A stretch of 64,000 nucleotides of DNA from Pseudomaricurvus hydrocarbonicus (GTDB lineage: Bacteria; Pseudomonadota; Gammaproteobacteria; Pseudomonadales; Cellvibrionaceae): positions 62,001-126,000 of the forward strand of contig NZ_JAAONZ010000009.1 of the NCBI RefSeq assembly GCF_011602365.1, in the 5' to 3' direction. The notes below the pieces were generated by a model. It ran no database searches. It saw only the letters and a list, made by a program, of their open reading frames with translations, and was not told the origin of the DNA. This document shows positions 57,294-64,000 of the stretch, piece by piece. Position 1 is the first letter of the stretch. Each line of letters starts with the position of its first letter. The position numbers were made by a program, and so were the translations under genes.

Positions 57294-57842
57294 TTACAGC
57301 AATGTTATCTGAGGGGTGTAGAGGCGTACTTCGTCGCCCACTGCAATCTTCCCGCTTTGCAGGATTTTACAGCACAGACCCCCATAGCCGAACATGGCAG
57401 CCAGACCGCCCGGGCCCAGGGCGTGTTCCATTCTGATACAGGGGTGGCACAGCGCATTGGCCTCAAAGATCGCTTCCCCTATTTGAAACTTTTGGTGCCG
57501 CAAGGCATTCAGGTTAATGCCCTTAACGACCAGGTTGCGGCGTAACAACTTGGGGTCAATGGGACCGGTGTCGGGATCAGGATTGTTGCGCAGCTCCCGG
57601 TTGAGGTTCAAATAATGGGCGGTTAATTGAATGAATTCTTTGCTGATGAGGGTGACCTGGCGGGATGACCCCGGAGTTTTCTGCATGCGGTGGTCACCCT
57701 CCAGGCCTAAATCCATGACGGCATTGGCGGACTGGACAACCGTCATCTCCGCTTTTCGCTCCGGCCGCAGACCAATCCAGGTCAGTTGTCCCGGAGGTAA
57801 TTTGCCAATGTAGCGTGACATGAGTTGTTGCTGAGAGTTCAT
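57294..57842 (-). CDS. MOSC-domain protein
   Basis: 182 residues. MOSC features: GKLPPGQLTWIGLRPERKAEMTVV, GLEGDHRMQ, SRQVTLISKEFIQL, LLRRNLVVKGINLNALRHQKFQIGEAIFEANALCHPCIRMEHALG with the conserved Cys in ALCHPCIRM, and GGLCCKILQSGKIAVGDEV. Such proteins bind molybdenum-type sulfur carriers or handle N-hydroxylated substrates (YiiM/YcbX). The target is unknown. ATG 57842, with an alternative at residue 8. No partner gene nearby. Confidence 0.88.
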   Translation of the reverse strand: MNSQQQLMSRYIGKLPPGQLTWIGLRPERKAEMTVVQSANAVMDLGLEGDHRMQKTPGSSRQVTLISKEFIQLTAHYLNLNRELRNNPDPDTGPIDPKLLRRNLVVKGINLNALRHQKFQIGEAIFEANALCHPCIRMEHALGPGGLAAMFGYGGLCCKILQSGKIAVGDEVRLYTPQITLL

Positions 57843-57896
57843 GTATGCACCGGTTGATCGAACACAAATGATTGGCTTTTCTTTTTAAAGGATAGC

Positions 57897-58628
57897 TTAT
57901 GACGCCGTGTCCAGCTGTTGCCAAAGGGTCTGGTAAATGGTCAGCACACGCCGGGCTTCCCGGGCGTTTTCTCCCAGAGTTCGTCGCTGGTAATGTCGGA
58001 TCAGTTTGGACAGGTAGCGATGATGCACTGCGTCGTTTAAATCCCAGTGTTCACCGGTTTTGCTGACTGGCTGGGGATGTGGCTGTGGTGAGTTCCAGCG
58101 TGCACAGATGATTTCATAATCCCGGCCTTTCTCTGTCACCATGGTTTCATGCTGCAGTTCAAACGGCTTTTCCGCCAGATATTCGCGCAGATCAAACTGG
58201 GTTGTGGTCGGGCAAAAGAGGAAGTCCAGAGAGTGACCCTGATGATTGTGCAGAATTTGATGAATGATATCGATACTGAGCTCTCCGCCAATACCCGCAA
58301 TGATGATCAGCGGACGTTTATCGGGGGCCAGTTGCAGCTGGCCGGCGTCGGCGGTAAACGCCTGGTAGCGGTCAGCAGGATACACTTTGAGTCGCTGTTG
58401 TAAGTCGTCAATAAGGTGCCGCGCCTGATCCACAAAGTAGACCTGTTCGCAGAGTTCCTGGGCCAGTATTTTGATGCCAAGATAGCCGTGGTCGCAGCAG
58501 CAGTCCCAAATTTCCTGGTAAGATTGAATGGCCTGAGCCGACTCTATCCATTCATAGATGGCTCTCAGACGTGCGCCCAGGTAGGGCATTTTAGGCTGGA
58601 TAACAGCTGCTTGAGTGGGTGCGGACAT
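57897..58628 (-). CDS. TrmK-like tRNA (adenine22-N1)-methyltransferase
   Basis: 243 residues. PYLGARLRAIYEWI leads to motif I IWDCCCDHGYLGIKI (unusual three Cys in a row), VYFVDQARHLIDDLQQRL, LIIIAGIGGELSIDIIHQIL and LDFLFCPTTTQFDLREYLAE. The AGIGGELSIDII segment corresponds to the TrmK family, which methylates A22 of tRNA. In gammaproteobacteria its function is little tested, so a different target remains possible. ATG 58628. Separated from MOSC by 54 bases, same strand. Confidence 0.8.
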   Translation of the reverse strand: MSAPTQAAVIQPKMPYLGARLRAIYEWIESAQAIQSYQEIWDCCCDHGYLGIKILAQELCEQVYFVDQARHLIDDLQQRLKVYPADRYQAFTADAGQLQLAPDKRPLIIIAGIGGELSIDIIHQILHNHQGHSLDFLFCPTTTQFDLREYLAEKPFELQHETMVTEKGRDYEIICARWNSPQPHPQPVSKTGEHWDLNDAVHHRYLSKLIRHYQRRTLGENAREARRVLTIYQTLWQQLDTAS

Positions 58629-58983
58629 CGACTTGGTATCTGGAGGGTGAAAAGGACGCTATTCGGAGCCGCCATCTTAAGGAATCTGCCATAGGATAGC
58701 TACCAGTGGATAGTCGCTGAAACAGGAGCTAAGGTCTTAATGGCCTCAGTTTAGCCGCCCAGGATTGGCTTGCTGAATGTGACACAAGCAGCGCTTTGGC
58801 GCGCCCGAAGGCGACTTTAAGCCTGTTTTAGCGTTACCACTGGTCTTGGGATGGTCAAATCGCAAGACCTGCAGTCGTGTAAAAAGACCATGACCGCTGT
58901 ACACTTCTGAACGGATTGACGTTCACCTGGGGTATGGGGTGCAACTTGCCCATTATTGAGATGGTTTATCGAGAGTGTAGTGA
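58629..58983. other. Gene-free stretch before the SMR gene
   Basis: About 355 bases. A small stem GAACG-GATTGA-CGTTC lies at 58909-58924. I looked for a guanidine riboswitch, common before SMR genes, and found none. No supported gene. Confidence 0.5.
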
Positions 58984-59316
58984 ATGAAAAATTGGGTCTT
59001 TTTGCTGTTTGCGATTGTGTCTGAGGTGGTGGCAACATCTGCCCTGAAGCAAAGCGAAGAATTCAGCAAAGTAGGCCCCACCATTGTGGTTGTGGTGGGG
59101 TATTTGATTTCCTTTTATTTTTTGTCTCTGACGTTGAGAACGATACCGGTTGGGATTGCTTACGCGGTCTGGTCGGGTGTCGGGGTGGCTCTGATCAGCC
59201 TGGTTGGCTGGGTGCTATTTGATCAAAAGCTGGACGCACCGGGAGCCTTCGGTATCGCGCTCATTGGCGCGGGGGTGATAGTCCTGAATGTGTTTTCAAA
59301 AACGGCTGTGCATTAG
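58984..59316 (+). CDS. Small multidrug resistance (SMR) exporter, EmrE type
   Basis: 110 residues, four membrane helices. The first has the essential Glu in [14 protein letters not shown] (Glu14). [28 protein letters not shown] is the Qac/EmrE signature, closer to EmrE than to the guanidine exporter Gdx/SugE, whose corresponding segment reads YAVWTGIGA. It functions as an antiparallel dimer exchanging protons for cationic amphiphiles. Quaternary ammonium compounds may be substrates, which is notable near a betaine locus but could be chance. ATG 58984, purine-rich leader. Confidence 0.92.
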   Translation: MKNWVFLLFAIVSEVVATSALKQSEEFSKVGPTIVVVVGYLISFYFLSLTLRTIPVGIAYAVWSGVGVALISLVGWVLFDQKLDAPGAFGIALIGAGVIVLNVFSKTAVH

Positions 59317-59382
59317 ACCTGGTGGCCTTTGAGGCCGGGTAATGTTTGAGCAGGGAGGCAGGCACACAGGCCCGTCGTGCAG

Positions 59383-59473
59383 GCTGTCTGAAATGCAAGC
59401 AGTGTCTGAAATGTAAACAGTGTCTTTAATGAGAACAGTGTCTTTCATGTGAGCAGTGACTGTAACGTAAAGC
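59383..59473. repeat. 18-bp degenerate tandem repeat, about five copies
   Basis: Units at 59401, 59419, 59437 and 59455 begin AGTGTCT or AGTGACT and end near AAAC/GAGC; a diverged unit ends at 59400. Consensus about AGTGTCTgaaATGtaAaC. It lies in the 270-base gap upstream of the DUF808 gene. No coding frame, no CRISPR spacers. Confidence 0.85.
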
Positions 59474-59586
59474 GTAGCTGCCAGCAGTCGCAGTCAACAT
59501 GGTTTTTTTTGAACAGGGTCACATGGCAATCATAGTTGCCGGTTAAGCTGACCGGCACCAGTATTTGACGGATTAGGGATAGGCAG

Positions 59587-60588
59587 ATGGCAGGTACTAG
59601 TTTGCTGGCATTGCTGGATGATATTGCCAGTATGTTGGATGATATTTCCGCAATGACCAAAGTCACGGCCGGTAAAACCACGGGTTTACTGGGGGATGAC
59701 TTGGCTTTAAACGCCAATCAATTGACGGGACTCAGGGCCGAGCGGGAGTTGCCGGTGGTGTGGGCGGTGGCTAAGGGGTCGTTCATCAACAAGGGGATCC
59801 TGCTGCCCTTGGCGTTCCTGATTTCTGCCTTCATTCCCTGGTTGATACAACCACTATTGATGTTGGGTGGCGCTTACCTGTGTTTTGAGGGCGCTGAGAA
59901 AGTCTGGCACTTTTTGGCTCGTGGTAAAAAACACACTACGCCGGCAGTGGTTGTTGCTGGAAACACCGCTCACGATGCAGCCGCTGCCCAGCTAACCGAA
60001 ACCCGAAAACGCACAGAATCGACCCGTAATAAGTTGACTAAATCGCGCGAAGAGCTGCTGGTGTTCGAGAAAGATAAAATCAAAGGGGCCATTCGCACGG
60101 ATTTTATCTTATCCGCTGAAATTATTGTCATTGCGTTGGGGACGGTTCAGCACATGGCGTTAATGGGGGCGATTGTTGTCGTCTCATTGATTGCTGTTCT
60201 CATGACAGTTGGGGTCTACAGTTTAGTTGCCGGGATCGTCAAACTGGACGATGTGGGACTGTATTTAATCACCAGAGCCGGTGACGATACGGGCGCGTTT
60301 TCGGCCAGGCTGGGACGTGGAATTTTAAGCATGTGCCCGGGTATGATGAAAACCTTATCCATTGTGGGGACACTGGCGATGTTCCTGGTGGGTGGCAGTA
60401 TCCTCATGCATGGGGTTCCTGTTTTTGCGCATGGGGTGGAAGAGTGGTTTCATGCCCAGCATCTGGCAGCCTGGGTGAACTGGATCGGCATTTTGCTGGT
60501 CGAAATGCTGACGGGCCTGGTTCTCGGCAGTGTTTTGGTGGTTATCATTTCGGCCATCATGCCCGCCTTTCAAAAAGAAAAAGCTTAG
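59587..60588 (+). CDS. DUF808 (YedI-like) membrane protein
   Basis: 333 residues. N-terminus LLALLDDIASMLDDISAMTKVTAGKTTGLLGDDLALNANQLTG is the typical amphipathic start. Hydrophobic segments follow (KGILLPLAFLISAFIPWLIQPLLMLGGAYLCFEGAEKV, ILSAEIIVIALGTVQHMALMGAIVVVSLIAVLMTVGVYSLVAGIVKLDDVG and the C-terminal LAAWVNWIGILLVEMLTGLVLGSVLVVII). The function of the family is unknown. GATGG start; no operon partner obvious. Confidence 0.88.
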   Translation: MAGTSLLALLDDIASMLDDISAMTKVTAGKTTGLLGDDLALNANQLTGLRAERELPVVWAVAKGSFINKGILLPLAFLISAFIPWLIQPLLMLGGAYLCFEGAEKVWHFLARGKKHTTPAVVVAGNTAHDAAAAQLTETRKRTESTRNKLTKSREELLVFEKDKIKGAIRTDFILSAEIIVIALGTVQHMALMGAIVVVSLIAVLMTVGVYSLVAGIVKLDDVGLYLITRAGDDTGAFSARLGRGILSMCPGMMKTLSIVGTLAMFLVGGSILMHGVPVFAHGVEEWFHAQHLAAWVNWIGILLVEMLTGLVLGSVLVVIISAIMPAFQKEKA

Positions 60589-60722
60589 AGGCGAGGGTGT
60601 TGATGTCTCTGGACTTCGATGCGCCCAAGGCTCAATGCAATCAACAGTTCAAGGCAGTCCACAGCTCAGTGAAATTCACAGCTCAGTAAAATCAGAATTT
60701 TAGCCAATGAGGGTAGGTGTTT

Positions 60723-61343
60723 ATGCTATATAAGAAAAGTGTTCAAGGGCTCACTTGGCAGGCTGGTATTAACGCCTCAGCCGCAGTATTGCTCTGCGTA
60801 TCCACGTTGAGTGTTATTGGCTGTACTTCTGAGGCGAATAAGGATCAGGCGCCTGGTGAATCGGTGCACGTGCCAGACCCACAGCAAGCGGCGTCCATTC
60901 AGCAGTTGTCGATTCAAAATTTGCACCACCCGGAATCAGGCGTCTACTCCAGTGGTCAGCCCACCAAAGACGACTTCATTAAACTCGCGGATGCCGGAGT
61001 CAAAAACATTATTAATTTGCGCCCAGATGATGAACTGGACTGGAATGAAGGCGAGTATGTAGAGCTGTTAGGGATGAACTACTATTCTCTGCCGATCACC
61101 ACAGCTGATGATCTGACCGTCACCAACGCCACCGTGCTCGATGCCCTGTTGCGCAACCTTGACGGTGAAACGACCCTGGTGCACTGCTCGAGTGGTAATC
61201 GGGTGGGAGGTCTGATTGCCGTGCGTGAGGCAGCGATCTATGGGAAAGATACAGAAGCTGCGCTGGAAACGGGTGAGGCATGGGGGCTGACGCGCCTGAA
61301 GCCCATTGTTGAAAAAATCCTCAAGGCCGAAAACCCGGAATAA
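60723..61343 (+). CDS. DUF442/phosphatase-like lipoprotein
   Basis: 206 residues. A lipoprotein signal ends in VIGC (about Cys34). The remainder, VYSSGQPTKDDFIKLADAGVKNIINLRPDDELDW and TLVHCSSGNRVGGLIAVREAAIYGKDTEAALETG, is a dual-specificity-phosphatase-like fold. The active site HCSSGNR is a C-x4-R loop like that of DUF442 (Bsp/BLH) proteins, one residue shorter than the usual C-x5-R. Substrate unknown; it acts in the periplasm if the lipobox is used. ATG 60723 rather than GTG 60717. Confidence 0.83.
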   Translation: MLYKKSVQGLTWQAGINASAAVLLCVSTLSVIGCTSEANKDQAPGESVHVPDPQQAASIQQLSIQNLHHPESGVYSSGQPTKDDFIKLADAGVKNIINLRPDDELDWNEGEYVELLGMNYYSLPITTADDLTVTNATVLDALLRNLDGETTLVHCSSGNRVGGLIAVREAAIYGKDTEAALETGEAWGLTRLKPIVEKILKAENPE

Positions 61344-61468
61344 ACACTTCGGGGATGGCGGCCTCGTTCACTCCTTTGTGTCACGCCGTAGTTCAAATCT
61401 ATTGCCAATAGGGTTCAAGTCAGTGAATTGAACCCTGGCCCGAGTGCACTAAACCGACAGCGCAACGC

Positions 61469-63181
61469 CTATTCGGACTCTATGCTGGAGGGTGTCGTGG
61501 CCTTGCTGGTTGGGAGGTCCGCCGTACTGCCCGGTTCCTCGTTTAACACCTTATCGGCTTGCGACAGGTCAGCATCCAGAGGCTGGGAGGTTTCAGTATC
61601 ATCGGCAGGCACGGCCTTGGTTTCATCTTTCGCAGCAATGCCGATATGGTAGGCCGCAAAACCCGGCAACATCACCTGGTTGAGGGCCATGCCTAAAATG
61701 CGGCCTTGGTGTGGAGACACCACATCGTGACTGACATTCGTAATGGGGTCAGTGACCGTGCCCAGGACATCACCGGCACTGATTTTTTCACCAAGCCGCG
61801 CCTTACTGAACAGGATGCCGCCATGATTGACCCGAATCCAGCTGGATTGGTAATACACCGGCTCGGGTTTGCCCCAAAAGCTGAACTTTTTGATCATACC
61901 CATGCTGTTGAGGAGAGTCTGAACCCCCGCAACGCCGTGACTGACAATGCTTTCCTGAAGTCGGTTGGGGCCTCCGGCCTCCAGAGTGACGGCGGGGATG
62001 CCATTTTCAGCGGCCGCACGGCGCAATGTGCCTTCCGCTCCCGTGCTGTGCAGTACGACGGTCGCACCAAAGTTATGGGTTAACTTGGCAATGTCCTTGT
62101 CCCGCAGGTCTGCTCGCAGTTGAGGTAAATTCGTTCGATCGAAAGAGCCGGTGTGTAAATCCACCAGAGCATCACAATGACTGATGACGCTGTTGAAAAA
62201 GGAATGTGCGATCCGGGATGCTGAACTGCCGGTATCATTGCCTGGAAAATAGCGATTGAGGTCACGGCGATCGGCCAGGTAACGGGAGTTTCGGCGGAAG
62301 CCTTGCAGGTTCACAATGGGGACACCAATGACTGCGCCGGACACTTCTTGCGGATCAAGACTATAAAGGACGCGACGTACAATCTCGATCCCGTTCAATT
62401 CATCCCCGTGGACTGCGGCGGTCAGGCACAGGGTCGGGCCGTTTTTTGCTCCGTTGACCACCAGTACAGGGGTGGGCATGGAAAGCCCTTCAAACGACAG
62501 ACTGGGGGACCAGGCTAAACGAGTCGACGTCGAGGGCGGTACCTTGGTGCCGAGGATTAGCAGCGTATCGGCTGCTGGAATGTTTGCACTCAGCTCGGTT
62601 TGTGGCGTTTGGTCTGCGGTAGGCTTGGGGGTTTGTTTTGGGGTTGCATCATCTGCTGGCACGCCAGCTTCAGCCGCAGTTTTGGTTGCGGCCGCACCTT
62701 CTCCGGCGCTCGGCCGTCCAATCGCAGGGGGTTCGGTATGGGGGGGCTCTTCAACCGCGTTCAAGTCTTCTGTGGAAATGGGTTCGGCAAGATCGACGCT
62801 TTTGGCTTCGGGGACTGCCTGATCCGTTTCGGGGGGAGACGCGGGGCCACTGTCAGCCAGAGAGAGCGCTGCGCCCTGGCTGACAGTGGCGGCGTTGGTT
62901 GTGCGCGTTGGATTGTCGATACCAATGTGGGTGTTGTCACGGGGTGCGGAGGTTTTGACAATCAGTGTTCTGGCTTCTTCAGCAATATTTCGGGCTTCGA
63001 TTTCATTCGCTACCGCCGCGTGACTGAAAAAAGCGACCGTTGCGGCACATAGCAACAGGCGACGCAAAGAGAATGATAGGTCTTTTACGGACAAACCTGA
63101 AATTTGATTAACAGGAGAGTGAAAAGGATCTTCCCTTTTTTGAACTTGTTTTTGAAAAAACGTTGCGCGCTTAATGGTCAT
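61469..63181 (-). CDS. Secreted succinylglutamate desuccinylase/aspartoacylase-family (M14) peptidase
   Basis: 570 residues. Signal-like segment LRRLLLCAATVAFFSHAAVA near 40-58 comes after an N-terminal charged part, so the true start is uncertain. Residues about 60-200 are low-complexity, Ala/Pro/Glu/Thr-rich and disordered. The catalytic domain has CLTAAVHGDELNGIEIVRRVL (zinc HxxE), RNSRYLADRRDLNRYFPG, ALVDLHTGSFDRTNLPQL (third ligand His) and TLEAGGPN. The lipoyl-like C-terminal part (GGILFSKARLGEKISAGDVLGTVTDP) is usual for this family. A disordered tail (about 525-570) follows. It may cut amide bonds of peptides or amino acids in the periplasm. Confidence 0.82.
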   Translation of the reverse strand: MTIKRATFFQKQVQKREDPFHSPVNQISGLSVKDLSFSLRRLLLCAATVAFFSHAAVANEIEARNIAEEARTLIVKTSAPRDNTHIGIDNPTRTTNAATVSQGAALSLADSGPASPPETDQAVPEAKSVDLAEPISTEDLNAVEEPPHTEPPAIGRPSAGEGAAATKTAAEAGVPADDATPKQTPKPTADQTPQTELSANIPAADTLLILGTKVPPSTSTRLAWSPSLSFEGLSMPTPVLVVNGAKNGPTLCLTAAVHGDELNGIEIVRRVLYSLDPQEVSGAVIGVPIVNLQGFRRNSRYLADRRDLNRYFPGNDTGSSASRIAHSFFNSVISHCDALVDLHTGSFDRTNLPQLRADLRDKDIAKLTHNFGATVVLHSTGAEGTLRRAAAENGIPAVTLEAGGPNRLQESIVSHGVAGVQTLLNSMGMIKKFSFWGKPEPVYYQSSWIRVNHGGILFSKARLGEKISAGDVLGTVTDPITNVSHDVVSPHQGRILGMALNQVMLPGFAAYHIGIAAKDETKAVPADDTETSQPLDADLSQADKVLNEEPGSTADLPTSKATTPSSIESE

Positions 63182-64000
63182 TAATTGATAAACCTGAGGC
63201 CATAGCCGTGTTAAGAATAGTCTCTCGCTGTTAACTTAAAAAGTGTTATATGCGGTTGCCCCAATTATATCTAAAAATTGATCAAAAGTGCGCTAAATAA
63301 TAAAAAATGCTGTGAGTACGAGGCTTGTTATTAAAATGAAACAGACGACAAAAATTGAAACTATTAGGTCAAAAGTGGTCGGAAAGTTCCCTTTTGCTTT
63401 GTTGTTGTCTGCCCGGGCTTTGTGGAAGCCAGAGCTGAAATTTAGCTTTACGCAATAGTACTGCAGCATGGTTTGTTGCCACAGTTGCTGTGTAACTTAA
63501 ATGCGCCAGCTCTCCGGTAGCGATATGTTGGAAATATCATTACCAGGAAGAAAAGCGCTCAGGGAAGTTAAGAGATATAGCGAGAAACCAGAATCAATAG
63601 GGAAGGGTTCACTTTAGCCGGAGGCGTGCTGGGATGAGTGGAAAAACGGGATGCTCGTTGAAAGTTTCGAGTGATTTTTTTGATGGCATGTTTGCAAAGA
63701 TAAAGTTCGATGATGTGCCGTGACACCATTTTTAAAATGCTGCGGACGGAGTCGCGTTTTCGCTATTAGTAATGGAGCTTCCGCCTTCCACAACCTGTTC
63801 GTCAACAGGTTGTGGTTTGTCAGTCATCTTCAGTGTTTGGAGTGGGCCGCTCGGTGAAGGCGTGATTTCGATTTGCTTCCTCGATTGAATGTTACTTGCC
63901 GGGTCCAGTGACGTTCTCCGTGGCAGTCACACACGTTGTTGCAATTTGTGGCAATGACCCTTTTTGGGGTTTGCAGCCTTTCAGACCGTAGTGGGTAATG
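63182..64000. other. Gene-free terminal stretch
   Basis: About 820 bases. The first part (63240-63350) is AT-rich and likely holds the promoter of the M14 gene on the minus strand. A 63-codon frame on the minus strand (63614-63805) has no ribosome site and biased composition, so I do not call it. A strong hairpin lies at 63788-63815. Otherwise nothing recognised. Confidence 0.5.
63788..63815 (+). terminator. Perfect 12-bp hairpin, possible terminator
   Basis: CCACAACCTGTT / AACAGGTTGTGG with loop CGTC, followed by TTTGT on the plus strand only. The stem is unusually perfect; the T-run is poor. No gene on the plus strand ends nearby, so it could belong to an unseen RNA. Confidence 0.5.

Noticed and set aside
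58860-58983. Guanidine (mini-ykkC) riboswitch before the SMR gene
   Set aside because: No pair of hairpins with ACGR loops; the one stem has loop GATTGA, and the protein is EmrE-like rather than Gdx-like.
59383-59473. CRISPR array
   Set aside because: Units are 18 bp, directly adjacent, degenerate, without spacers, and no cas genes exist in the window.
63614-63805. 63-codon minus-strand frame
   Set aside because: No ribosome site, odd composition, and it overlaps the strong hairpin.

Overview
The window reads as an ordinary chromosomal stretch of a free-living, probably marine gammaproteobacterium. My best guess is the Cellvibrionales/Alteromonadales neighbourhood. The reasons are an Entner-Doudoroff gene cluster under a HexR regulator, a sodium-pump oxaloacetate decarboxylase (OadGAB), two large TonB-dependent receptors, a BCCT carrier, a fused ThiD-ThiE, and moderate GC content. 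This placement is inference from gene content, not from a phylogenetic marker. I saw no transposase, integrase, phage gene, CRISPR array, rRNA or tRNA.

Layout. (1) 1-11.4 kb is central carbon metabolism: pgi, a small unknown gene, divergent hexR, then zwf-pgl-edd-eda, gap and pyk. Two matching 15-bp palindromes in the hexR-zwf gap look like HexR operators. A candidate small RNA with its own promoter and terminator follows pyk. (2) 12-18.9 kb holds a small outer-membrane barrel, an XRE/MmyB regulator, and a compact glycosyltransferase / methyltransferase / alpha-alpha toroid operon. A second methyltransferase and a hexapeptide acyltransferase lie beside it. The product of this group is unknown. 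(3) 18.9-24.1 kb holds dusC and oadG-oadA-oadB. (4) 24.2-27.9 kb is a tight operon: retropepsin-like 'zinc protease' lipoprotein, inactive-transglutaminase/7TM membrane protein, RimK-like ATP-grasp ligase and GNAT. It is a widespread but poorly understood amide-ligase/peptidase module. (5) 27.9-33.7 kb holds an AraC regulator, an acyl-CoA dehydrogenase, a crotonase and an orphan molybdopterin oxidoreductase.

(6) 33.7-44.2 kb is a complete thiamine region on the minus strand. The biosynthetic operon is thiC-thiO-thiS-thiG-thiDE. The uptake/salvage operon is TonB receptor - YkoF-like binding protein - PnuT - thiamine kinase-like protein. Each has its own TPP riboswitch and a recognisable promoter just upstream of the aptamer. 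(7) 44.3-54.0 kb is a carnitine-to-betaine region. It has a betainyl-CoA thioesterase-type protein divergent from a CdhR-like regulator, then a BKACE enzyme, L-carnitine dehydrogenase, a BCCT carrier, a TonB receptor and an alpha/beta-hydrolase lipoprotein. Between the dehydrogenase and the BCCT gene lies a run of three perfect inverted repeats that no gene explains. (8) 54-64 kb is a mixed set: DUF5329 and endonuclease/phosphatase lipoprotein pair, DUF2254, MOSC, TrmK-like, SMR exporter, DUF808, a DUF442-like phosphatase lipoprotein and an M14-type (AstE/AspA) secreted peptidase. About 0.8 kb without a convincing gene closes the window.

How they work together: glucose-6-phosphate enters the ED route (pgi/zwf/pgl/edd/eda) and leaves through gap and pyk to pyruvate; OadGAB links oxaloacetate/pyruvate to a sodium gradient. 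The thiamine region covers outer-membrane uptake, inner-membrane uptake, salvage and de novo synthesis under one ligand. The carnitine region would import carnitine and turn it into acetoacetate and glycine betaine. Starts were chosen from visible Shine-Dalgarno sequences and family length, and often lie downstream of the longest open frame. All functions are read from sequence motifs by eye; no database search was possible.
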